Both the position numbers and the translations under genes were made by a program. The notes under the pieces are model-generated. The model did not search any database, was not told the origin of the DNA, and saw nothing but the letters and a program-made list of their open reading frames with translations. Shown here one piece after another: positions 44,277-53,750 of a DNA stretch of 64,000 bases (positions are counted from its first letter, which is position 1; every line of letters starts with the position of its first letter). Origin of the DNA: Thelephora terrestris (Eukaryota; Basidiomycota; Agaricomycetes; Thelephorales; Thelephoraceae); the NCBI GenBank assembly GCA_015956445.1, contig WIUZ02000006.1, positions 1,736,001-1,800,000 on the forward strand, in the 5' to 3' direction.

Positions 44277-46694
44277 TGTGATGATTTCGCCGTTTACCCC
44301 CTTTCATTTCCTTTATTTAACGACTCATCACCACTAAGTCAGTTGGTGCCCTGCCCTAAACACGGCGGTAAACTGTTTATTATGCAGTATGCTCTATGCT
44401 TAACAATTCAAAGTCCAATACGTGGAACGTGCTACTAGTCAAGATACCCCAGAAGACCCGAGGTATAATACGTGAACATGTACCGGCGGACCTTCATACG
44501 AAGATCCCCCCTACCTGGCCCTCCGTTGCCCCTGGACGACTAGTAGATATTCAGGCTACCGACAACAAGGGATGTATTAATAAGCGTCGCGCGCTGACCT
44601 CTCGCAGAAGTCAACCGGTTTATTAATCTGACCCTTGGATTGGACTTATGAAAACCATTATGTTTTACGACTCATGGATCATGCACAATAGACAAGAAAG
44701 AAGATTAATTGGAAGCCGATAGTACAAAAGAGTTATTTAATCAATATCTCTTCGAATCCTTTGTACTACTTCCAACGCCGATCTCACCAACTCCTCATTC
44801 ACCCAGTTCTGCTCCCGGATCTCGTTCGGGTCTACGTCCGACAGGTCGTCGTAATCTGGAAGCTCTGTGTCAGAGTTCGGTTCGCTATCAGGAACGAACT
44901 CAGCATACGGATCGTACTCCAGAGCAGGCCATTGACGGCGGCTACCCCAAGGAGTAGATACGAATCCAGGACGAGGGGTGTCCCGACGAACGACTCCCAA
45001 GTTCTGATAGAACTCGTCGCTCCCGATCTCGATAACCTCATCATCAACAGGAACCAACCTGTTCTCGTGACGAACCAACAAACGAGCAGGTGGCGACTCA
45101 GCCCGGTTAGGGATGATCGGCGACCCGGCCCGATGCAGAACCTCCTCTCCATCCTCCTCTTCGACTCGGACCTCCGGTGCATTGCACCTCCTCTGGAGAT
45201 CCCGGACTTCTCCGGTCAACTCGGAGACACGGCGAGTAAGGCGAACCTAAAGGAATAGGGTTAGAAGAGATCAATTATCTTCAACCCCTACCCCTTACCT
45301 TATCGTCCTCCAACTCCCCGGTTTTAGTAACCAAAGCCCGGACCAAGTCCTTAAGAGTGGTCACCTCTCCCTAAAAAGAAAGTTTGAGTTAAAAAGGTCA
45401 ATTACTCCTGACCCAAACTTTCTTACCTTCAACAAATCGATATCGGCCCCCTGCCGAACAACGGTATCTTCCTGTCCATGAATCACACCCTGCATATCCT
45501 CCTTCCAGTTCTCCAAGGCTTCGATCTCCTCACGACGTCCATCGATACGCTCGTTAACATGAGCCACTTCGTCCATTAACATGGACCCAACGTTCCCCGT
45601 ATGGAGAACGCTGGCCTCCAACACGGAGTTGAAGGTCTCATTGGACTCGGTCACGAACTCAACACCCCTATTGAGGAGCTCGTTTGCATAAGGGTTGGTC
45701 TCGATGCGCGCCAACTTACGCCGAGACACCCTACGAGCAGCTTGGAGGAAATCCCTGAAACCTAAAAGGAGTTAGCTTGGTTTCCTAGATCGGAATTCGC
45801 AAGCAGGGCCCCCACCTAAATCAGAGAACCCCTCATTAGGGTCGGCGGTGGCGGTCCGGTCCATAATAGCTCCCAAGGTGGGATAAGGGCGGGATGGATC
45901 CCGACGGGCATGGGAGAAGCGGTCGATATTGAAGTTGTTCTCCTGAACAGGAGAGTAGGAGGAGGAACGACGAGTGGGATTGCGAGTAGAAGCACGAGGC
46001 ATGTTGGCTGTGTAACAAAGGTGGGTTTGTTGGGAAACCAGTCATCCAACTCCCTTTGGTTATATACCAAATGCCACGCCCCTTCCACGACTCAGGAGTT
46101 GAGTCATCATTTCTATTGTTTACTGCGCATGACCCACATGACATCATATGCCCCTATTTCTTAGTCATATGCTCCCCTTTTGCCATTGGCTGTTAGTCAG
46201 TCATACCCACATTCCTTCCGAACATTCTCAGGCTACGTCATGCTTTGTAACTGCTTTGTAATGCTCTCAAATTGCTATTGGCCGCCACACTTTCGTTTAT
46301 CAGCTGATAATTTGTAGCATTAGTCACCACGTAACGCACAGACCATGCAGTGCTGCGCACGGACCATGTTTGTCTGTGTTTGTATCTTTAGGGTAGTTAC
46401 ATGTCACTGTCACGTCACAAATCTAAGTAGTATATATACTCAGAGTAGTTTAGCCTGTACTCCTTAGATTTGTTATCATCAGACTCTCCGTGACCTCTAC
46501 TGCTGTGTGCTTAGAGCAAGAGTGCCTGAAGACCCTTGTCTCCTTCTTTCTCCTCTTCTCCAATCTAGTCTGTGAAGAGACTTCCGATATCCCTGGGTTT
46601 GCAACAGGGTTATAACTGTGTGTTTGTCCCCTGCGTGTGATAGGTTTGGATAGCAAGAGTGCTATTGAACTGTAGAGGTCGCGTCGGCCTGACA
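44277..46694 (+). mobile_element. Solo LTR with antisense gene, family Z copy 2 (2,418 bp)
   Basis: Same termini as the copy at 35952-38371, flanked by its own 5-bp duplication GGCGC (44272-44276 and 46695-46699). The different duplications show that the two copies are independent insertions, not the two LTRs of one element. It sits inside the Gag coding part of the Gypsy element. A TATATATA box lies near 46433. It is a few percent diverged from copy 1. Confidence 0.85.
44737..46002 (-). CDS. Antisense intron-containing gene in U3 of Z copy 2
   Basis: Counterpart of the gene in Z copy 1: ATG at 46002, last block ending at 44737, with the same block sizes and intron-like gaps. The acidic C-terminal block is almost unchanged at protein level from copy 1. 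No known domain; likely a small coiled-coil protein. Being inside an LTR, it would be transcribed opposite to the LTR's own promoter. Confidence 0.55.
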
Positions 46695-47665
46695 GGCGCT
46701 TCCACTACGTCTTTAAGCTCAGGATATTCTCTGACGAGATGAACATACTTAACGAAGTACTCTGGTTCCGTTATCTTTAAGCTGCTCATTTCTTCAACAA
46801 GCTTGTTGAGGTCTCTGTCACCTTTGCCTTTACGCTTCTTGGTTCTAGGGGGTGTCTTGGGAGGGGTAGGGGGTGTTCTTCGTTGAGTAAGGGGTTTTAC
46901 TTCAACATCAGATTCGTCTTCTGAACTGTATCCTTTGTCCTTGTCTTTGTCATCTTCTGCATCTGAGTCTGAGTCTGATTCGGAGGAATCGTACCCAGTC
47001 CTAGTTGTGAGGTGCTGGTCAAACCTATTGGGGTTGAGAACAGAGTTTGCAGCTCTTTCAATGTCTGAGATCTCAAATGGGATGGTTACGTCCAAATCTG
47101 GGTTCACCATTCTCATATGTGATTCCAGCTGCCTTCTGAGGGACCCATTCAGTCCTTCCCAGAAGTATCTGCGAACCTCCCTGTTGGAGATTCTCTTCTT
47201 CTCTTTAGCTAAGCCTACCAGTTTCCAAAAATCTAACTGGTACTTCTTGAAGTCATGGAGAGTACGCATCTTGTGTTGTCTCCATTTAGCTGTAAATCCC
47301 TCGATTTTTCCCATGTTTAGGCATACCTCTTTTTCTCCAAAGAAGTATTCTAAATCCTTCAAGAGTTCAATATAATCTCTATTGGCATGGGAAGGCAAGC
47401 TCCGGAGTTTCCGAGCTACCTTGTCACTGCAATACCTGACAAGTCCTTGGTACTTTTCTCTGGATGCAATAATCCTGTAACGTTCACAGAGGTGTTCATA
47501 GGTTTCCAGGAAAGGTTCCAGACTGTGAGGTTCTCCATTGAATGTACGTGGAGCACGTGATCTGTTAGGGGAAGGTAGTTCCAAATAGGAACCAGTATAG
47601 GGGAAGAATTCCTCATTCCTAGTGGTTGGGGACCGTTCATTCTCAGATTCAGACATACGAGTCAT
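46695..47665 (-). CDS. Gag, N-terminal part (Gypsy element)
   Basis: Capsid-type Gag reading frame of the Gypsy element, starting with MTRMSESENER. It contains the helical retrotransposon Gag region (TFNGEPHSLEPFLETYEHLC, FTAKWRQHKMRTLHDFKKYQ, VRRYFWEGLNGSLRRQLESH), followed by a serine/aspartate-rich acidic tract and a lysine-rich stretch. The frame runs to the site of a later solo LTR insertion (44277-46694); the nucleic-acid-binding part lies beyond it. As a fossil feature it looks well preserved. Confidence 0.85.
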
Positions 47666-47752
47666 GGTAGTAGTAGGGAGGGGGATAGGGGTGGATAAGG
47701 GTCTAATGGTATGTATGGTGTCTTGGGTGATATGTGTATTTACACTGGATCC

Positions 47753-47769
47753 CCTCGCCGTGGGCTCCA
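47753..47769 (-). other. Primer binding site of the Gypsy element
   Basis: On the minus strand TGGAGCCCACGGCGAGG begins two bases after the 5' LTR. A TGG start complementary to the CCA end of a tRNA is the usual primer site. The matching tRNA cannot be named without a search. It confirms minus-strand orientation. Confidence 0.75.
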
Positions 47770-49261
47770 GTTGTCGTGGCTATGGGTGGTGTAGTGTTAT
47801 GTTCTATACAGAAGATAACTAGACCCAGTTGGTTCGCTTAGAGACTAAGTGTATAGAAGCTAAGCAGGCTGGTTGAGTAGTCTATGAACACGACTAACAA
47901 CTCCACAGGGTGAGCGGGGTTCCTCTTTCCGGCTCTCGGACCTGATGAGTTCGCTGAGGGATCTACTCTGTGAGTGTGTCCTTCAGTATTATTCCAAGGG
48001 AATCAGACGTACTATATCACTCAGTTGTTCCTGTTCCTTGATTAGACGCTTATCTGGTGTGTGGGGGTTTGGTGGTGATTTGATGGGAATGGAGTTCCTG
48101 ATCTAAGGGGAGATCAAGAGTGGAGGGGATGATCTACTGAGGTAGACCAAAGGGGAGGGGGAAAGAGGGGGGTGCTCAAAGGGTGTGTTTGAGGCTGAAT
48201 TCCTAAGGCTGTGCTTTGATGCTGTGCTTTGATGCTGTGCTTAGGGCTGTGCTTAGGGCTATGCCTAAGGCTGTGTATTGAGGCTGTGCTTAGGGCTATG
48301 CCTAAGGCTGTGTTGAGGCTGTGTCGTGTGACTAGACCTAAAAGGGAAGGTGTACACTTACACCTGGGGCTGTGCTAGATATGTTGTAAAGGTGACAAGA
48401 TATGTCGTAAAACTGGGAGGGTATAACTGATACCCTAAACTTTGCTGCAGATGACGTCTAGTACGTCTAACTGATATGTCTTCAATAATCTTCAGATAAT
48501 AAACCTATGTTGTAAAATATGTCGTAAGTCCTTGTGGTACTGCTAAATCTGGCTGTCACTCAGTCAGTCACTTCTCTGAGGTGGGGTTATCTGCCTAAAG
48601 TTTCAGACTTTAGTACTACAGATACCAAGATTCCAACGTCTCAAGTGTACTAAGCTTATTCAGTTCTTCTGACTTAGAACTTCTTCTCACAGAGGGTAGG
48701 GCTAAAATATGGTATGTGATTGCTCAAATCACTCAACCAATCAGTCCTAAGGGAATTGAGGTAGATACTTTAGAGGGTAGATGTAGAGAGAGAGGGGGTA
48801 GATGTAAAGTGGGGGAAAAGAGACACTGAGCAAAAGGATGCTCAGCTGATGTGAGGATAGAGCAAACTGTGCTTTTCTCCTGAGCAGTAGGTACCTGTTT
48901 TTCTCTTAGAAGTGGGGTTGAGGTCTATATATACTATTTTACACAAGAATGTTCCAGAACATTCCAGCACTTTCCACAATGTTCCATAATATTCCGTCAT
49001 GTTCCATCTGCTTCCACAGCATTCTTGGTGTGACAAGTTATCACATTTGTGACGTTCCGTTACCTTCTAGAATGTTCCAGCACTTTCCAGCATGTTCCAG
49101 GAAGTTCCATGATGTTCTAGGGCTTTCCATGGCTATCTGATCTCTTGATCTAATCTGTAGGATCCTTATCTTATCTTATCTACAATGGATTATAATTAGA
49201 TTTCTGTTATCTAATCTTATCTGGATTAAACAATATTTAAATCATTTAAATAACCCATTGA

Positions 49262-52200
49262 TGTCAGGAACATGGTATTTTTAAACTTTTTATAACACGC
49301 TCTTTCTTCGAACTTTTCTTACCACTTCTTATGTTTTGAATGCTTCACACTCCTTATCCTTCATGCCAATCATTCGAAACACACACACGCGCGTACTATT
49401 CCCAGCGAATCCACAACGAGCTATACAAGTGCTATCCTACGTCCTTAAAAGTCGACTCTATCTACGGCAGGCCTGAAGGTCACCAACCGTCCATCCCGGA
49501 GATCGTAGTGCTGGCCCCTCCTCGCAAGAACCTCCCCGAACATGGCGTCACCATCTTCGGCACTCAGCTGAACGACTAGTTCAAGCCGATAGGAAGAGAC
49601 TCCTTCGAGCGGACCGATCAGCCTCCCAGATGTCACTGAACTCTGGAACACCTGGTCCCACATCGCCATCACCGGGTGACTGCTCGCCAGCACTATCGAC
49701 GTAGTCGGCAAGCGACCCTCCGTCTCCCTCGTCGGACCCCTGGGTGGGATCCTGTCTTGCGAGTCGTAGCTGGTGGCGAAGCTGGATCTCCGACTCGACC
49801 TGTCGGTAGGGACGGTGGACCCGATAGCGGAACTCTCGTCCCCCACCTCGACCAGACTGGTCACCATCCGACTCAACTGGTCGAGGGTAAGGATTAGCCG
49901 ATGGAGCCATGCGATGAGCAGGACGGCGTCGAGAGCGCTTGCAACGTTGCCCCTTAGTCACCGGACGTACCTCGGCGACCCTCGGAGCATCTTCGGCTCG
50001 GTCAACCTCCATGACCTCATCCTCGATCTTCACCAACTGATGGATCGGCTGCAAGACGCAGCGCCCACAGTTCTCCTTGTCGGAAGCGGCCAAGGTGGAA
50101 GCCGGACCTGGAGTCGGAACGGGAACCGAGTTCTCGATCGGAGGCGTCGCATAGGACGACGGGTTAGGAGAAGGGAGTACCACCTCGTCGGCGTACTCCA
50201 ACTCGAACGGAACATCGGCGGTCCCCTGACCAACCAATTTGGGACCCTCCTTGCAGTTACAGGTCTTGTCCTGCAAGGACTCGACCTGCGCTGTCAACAC
50301 GGCCACCACGTTCTCGAGTTCTTCGGTCTAGGAAATGTCAGCTTCCATCATCTTAAGCAATGATGAAAGCGGCATTACCTTTTCATCCCTCCTGGCCAAC
50401 GCCCCCTTGATGTTGTTGTCCCGAACCTTCAACCCAGCGATCAACTCTTGATGATTGGCGACCATTGCCTCCAACGCCTCGTTCGTTCCCTGCTGGAAGG
50501 CCGCCAAGGTCTCTTTCATCTGAAGACCCTCTGCTGACAGACGAAGGACGTCTGCCTTCGCTTCCTTCACTTCACGCTCCAATCGTTCAACCTAGGCAGT
50601 TTGGTTAGTCGAGAGTCATACTCGAATATCCAAACGGAGGACCTACTTTGCTCTCCCCCTCCCGAACGAGCGACCACAGTAACGAGGTGGCGGCGGTGGC
50701 ATGGCGGACGGCCCGAGGAACGGTTGCTCCGTGCTCCAATAGGTCTTGATCGTAGATTCCCCTTTGAAGGGTATACCAGAGCTCCTTCTTGATCGGATGC
50801 TCCAGCTCCCCGAACCTACCCCTCATCCGGAAGGCCACCTTCTCGGCAATGATCGTACGGACCCAGAGCTCGTCGTCCCAGGTCAACCCCGTCAAATGAG
50901 GCATCGTCTCCCTGAGACGTTCGGGGTCCACTTCTGTGACAACCTCCAAGATCTAGAAGCCGTTAGCAGGACATCAACGCCCTAAAGAACGTAACCTCTA
51001 CCTAGAGGAAGGCGTTAGTGCAAACACACGAAGCTCTAGCTCTCCCCCATACCTGATCATCCGTGGTATAGGGAGTCCCAGCCGCACAGGCATAGGTCTT
51101 GCGAGCGGCGGCACGACGGTCGATGCGAGAGATGGTAGAGATACCATTGGCGACTTTGTAGGTATGGTTGTTGGGGAAGGACATGTTTTGGTAAGAGGAT
51201 GGGGAAGTTGCTGGTGTTGCTGATCAAGGATGGCTCCAAGAAGACGTCCTTCTTATAGCCTAGATCGGTGATCCTTCACGTGACCTACCTCGACGAACCT
51301 CATTGGTCCGGGTCACATCAACTTCCACCCCTGTACCATCATCGTCGGCTTACTACATCAAGCTGACACCTCGGCCCGCGGGACGGCCTTGGAAGAACTT
51401 CGTTCCGGAACGCCTAGAACGCGCGCGCACTAAAAATAGGTCTCAAGACCCTGATGACCCCTTTATGACATCACGAACCCCTCTTTACGACCCCTCATGA
51501 CTTTACGATTACGAACAACCCTGGACCCTGGAACACACACGTGGGCACGGGGTATCAACATTTGGACACTGTGCTTCTAATCGGATAGTAACCCTATCTG
51601 ATCTAGTTGTGCTTTGGAAGCAGAGTAGGCCCGAGCCGAGAACGGCGGCCGAAGAATATAATCCCTGGTGCCACTTAGGAAGAACGATATTCCCAGGTGC
51701 TATGCCTAATCAAGACTGGGTCTGATCAAGCGATTACGGCTGCAACTCCCAGGTTACTGCCTGTCCGTTGGTATCATACCACCTACCGACAACAAGGGAT
51801 GTGTAGAGTGCCTTTGATCTCTAGCCAATCACAGAAGCTCAGAGACGGTGCTCACCTGACCCTTGGGTGTGGTCTAGATTCAGGTACGAACTTTCATGAC
51901 CCATGCCCCTCTTTCTTTTAGGACTAGTGTTATCTTTACCCCTATGTTTCATGCGGACATTCGTTATCTTTTATGCAATCCTTCACACGCTAGTAAGGCC
52001 CTTTGTCCTTTATTCTCTCACGCGTCACCTTTGTTCGCTTCCCTTACTTAGCGTTCTCACACTCCTTATCTCCCTTTTTTCTGGCTTGATAAGGGTATAT
52101 TAGGGTATTGACGTCATGGCCACTCCTTTAAGTATAAGTAGCAACTGTGGCTGTATCGTAGTACCTTAGTTTTGTTACCTCAGGAAATCCTCTGCCCTTC

Positions 52201-52585
52201 TCAGCCCAGTTGCAGTTAAGGACAAGTCAGAGTTTCTTGTTTGATCCAAGACACCCCCATCTGCTCTCCCTCCCGCTCTGCGCGTCAACTGCGCCTCGTA
52301 ACTATAGACTCCCAGCAGTCATATTAGAACACCTCGAGCGTCCAGTCGATCAACTGGTGGAGTCATCAATCCTGTTGTAGGGATAAACCCTTGCTTGTTA
52401 AACCGAACGAAGTACGGTTTAGGTTGGGTTTCTCTTTAGGATTTCGACCTGACTTGTAGTGACCTCGGACAACCTACCGGAAGAATAGAGACGTGATCGT
52501 TCTCTCACAAACTAGTTGGACTAGTGAGTACTCTGCGGAGTCGGCTCAGTGCACTGGTAGTGGTTAGGGTAGAGTGGCCCTGACA
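49262..52585 (+). mobile_element. Solo LTR with antisense gene, family Y (3,324 bp)
   Basis: Starts TGTCAGGAACATGG, ends GTGGCCCTGACA, and is flanked by the duplication ATTGA (49257-49261 and 52586-52590). It lies inside the 5' LTR of the Gypsy element. A TATA-like TAAGTATAAGTAG near 52126 indicates plus orientation and a U3 of about 2.85 kb. It shares with family Z the words ACCGACAACAAGGGATGT and CTGACCCTTGG and the plan of a long U3 with an antisense gene, so the two families are related. No internal LTR pair was seen. Confidence 0.8.
49581..51184 (-). CDS. Antisense intron-containing gene in U3 of element Y
   Basis: Minus-strand coding blocks from the ATG at 51184 (MSFPNNHTYKVANG) to the stop near 49581, with intron-like gaps near 50950-51050, 50583-50650 and 50310-50330. 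Content: a short basic start, a globular-looking block (LTGLTWDDELWVRTIIAEKV), a coiled coil (MEREVKEAKADVLRLSAEGL) and a long charged C-terminal part with LVKIEDEVMEVDRAED. That motif recalls LVPVDDEVIEIGSDE of family Z at the same relative position. No known family. Confidence 0.5.
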
Positions 52586-52657
52586 ATTGACCAGTCTGTT
52601 GAGTATAAATTGTGCGTAAAATCGTAAAATAAATAATGATAATCCTGGGGTCCGACA

Positions 52658-52910
52658 CCGCGTCAAAATAGGCGTTCCTGACGGGAAGCGCTGTCAGGTA
52701 TGACATTCAATTGAGTAATTGATGGCAGACTCACTGGTGTCGGCCTTGAAGCCTCGCTTGCTCCAGGTATCTTTCCTCCAGGCAGGGGGGCATCCACTGG
52801 AAGGGGGAATTGCGGGTAGGGTGTAAATGAATGGTGAAGGGCAGTCCGGCCATTTTTGTAGGGGAAAGGGGAAGGCGGTCGCACTCAGGCTTGTCACGTT
52901 GGTATCTCAT
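52658..52910 (-). pseudogene. Small helical protein gene 2, 5' part
   Basis: The start codon is probably the ATG at 52910-52908 (MRYQRDKPE). The first exon runs through SPFQWMPPCLEE, equivalent to APFQWLPGTLAEE in gene 1, then an intron (about 52670-52735), and then NAYFDAVS up to the Gypsy insertion. The alignment with gene 1 across the insertion point is continuous. Upstream, 52911-52950 shares AT-rich sequence with the region before gene 1 (TTAATTATATAT and TGTGACTACG), probably the duplicated promoter. Confidence 0.7.
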
Positions 52911-53195
52911 GTTTTATTAATTATATATGTGTGACTACGCGTGACCTACTACTGTACAGTTGAGGCCCGACCACCCTCGACTGGGAAGGTCTGCAGGGCG
53001 TGCGCCAGATATGGCCACGTTTCACGTGATCTGGGCTGGCAGAGCCTCCGGTCACACCTGGGTCACACCAAGGGTCGAACCGGTCCCTCGTCGGATCGAG
53101 ATCTCCGAGGCGCACGCAGGATCTTGTTTCGGCTGGCCTGATCTGGCCCGGCATTCGCCGTCTGGCCAGATCCGGCTGGGACCAGTTTGCTGATG
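52911..53195. other. Right subterminal region and TIR of the Plavaka element
   Basis: After the AT-rich promoter-like stretch of small gene 2 comes GC-rich sequence with CCAGAT, GATCTGG and GGCCTGATCTGG words, ending in the terminal repeat at 53179-53195 (plus strand GGACCAGTTTGCTGATG). The subterminal words resemble those at the left end and may be transposase binding sites. Confidence 0.6.
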
Positions 53196-53750
53196 GATGG
53201 GAAGGTCGTCACATGGAACGTAGTGGGTAGAAACTCTCTTCCAGGTACAAGGATGGGACCTGAGGACAGCACTCAAACGATAACCTTTGCTCAACCGACG
53301 AGTTCGGTGGTTGTCGCAGCAATCTCCCCTGATCTCCGTTACATTGCTGTTGCGGAAATTTTTGGAACGTACTTGTACAATTTATCCAACAGGAAGAAGT
53401 TTGATCTTCGGCAAACAACGGCGGCTTCACCACTGTGGTTTGCTCCAGGCGATAACACCCTCTGGTTTGCCTGTGCGGACATGGTGCAGACCTGGCCAAA
53501 AAATTACAAATGTCACGACGTTCCGCAGTCACATAATATCGAGCACGCACCCCGGGAGTCCCCTTGGAGATCGTCTCTTGGCTACAAAGTGATGAATGAC
53601 AGATGGGTCCTCAATGCGGAAGGGAAGCGGTTGTTGATGTTGCCTCCTCCTTGGCAGTCAGACGCGTCACTACGGGTGTGGAACGGGCATTTTCTCGCAT
53701 TACTCCATAAGTCACTACCCGAACCCGCTATCCTGGACTTTGAACCATGA
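53196..53750 (+). pseudogene. NLR copy B, 3' part (end of propeller)
   Basis: The propeller reading frame of copy B resumes immediately after the Plavaka element with GKVVTWNVVGRNSLPGTR and runs to the stop at 53748-53750 (AILDFEP end), aligning with the last 180 or so residues of copies A and C without a gap. It is open throughout, so the separation from the 5' part at 15461 is due only to the transposon. No start of its own is expected. Confidence 0.9.

Larger units (their letters stand above)
25148..52657 (-). mobile_element. Ty3/Gypsy LTR retrotransposon with three nested LTR insertions
   Basis: A virus-like LTR element read on the minus strand. The LTRs are 25148-26704 and 47772-52657 (the latter holding a later insertion); each is 1,557 bp net, bounded by TGTCG and CGACA. 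The target duplication is CCGC (25144-25147 and 52658-52661). Parts in transcription order: 5' LTR, primer site, gag, zinc knuckle, protease, a long acidic spacer, a coiled-coil segment, a non-coding gap, RT-RNaseH-integrase, three small ORFs, 3' LTR. Net length is about 19.3 kb, unusually long for the family. The LTRs look identical over every stretch compared, so it is very young. The parts look whole apart from three later insertions, two of which fall in coding parts. Confidence 0.9.
47772..52657 (-). repeat. 5' LTR of the Gypsy element, split by a 3.3-kb insertion
   Basis: The LTR occupies 47772-49261 and 52591-52657, totalling 1,557 bp as in the other LTR. The intervening 49262-52585 is a separate LTR element with its own ATTGA duplication. 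Both pieces match the partner LTR without visible difference. Confidence 0.9.
15462..53195. mobile_element. Plavaka-type DNA transposon (37.7 kb with nested insertions)
   Basis: The termini are inverted repeats CATCAGCAAACCGGTCC (15462-15478) and, on the opposite strand, CATCAGCAAACTGGTCC (53179-53195), matching at 16 of 17 bases. The target duplication is GA (15460-15461 and 53196-53197). The host frame of NLR copy B reads AVIAD then GKVVTW across the site, matching AVIAEGKVVTW in copy A, so the ends are exact. The element carries a Plavaka transposase gene. Without the Gypsy insertion it is about 10.2 kb, and about 9.4 kb without the fold-back element as well. Cargo genes: a DUF6698-like gene and two small paralogues. 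It is non-functional as it stands, because its transposase is interrupted. Confidence 0.88.

Noticed and set aside
35952-46694. The two Z repeats as the LTR pair of one 10.7-kb element
   Set aside because: Each copy has its own distinct 5-bp target duplication (CCTTC, GGCGC), and the sequence between them is the continuous Gag-protease-spacer part of the Gypsy element.
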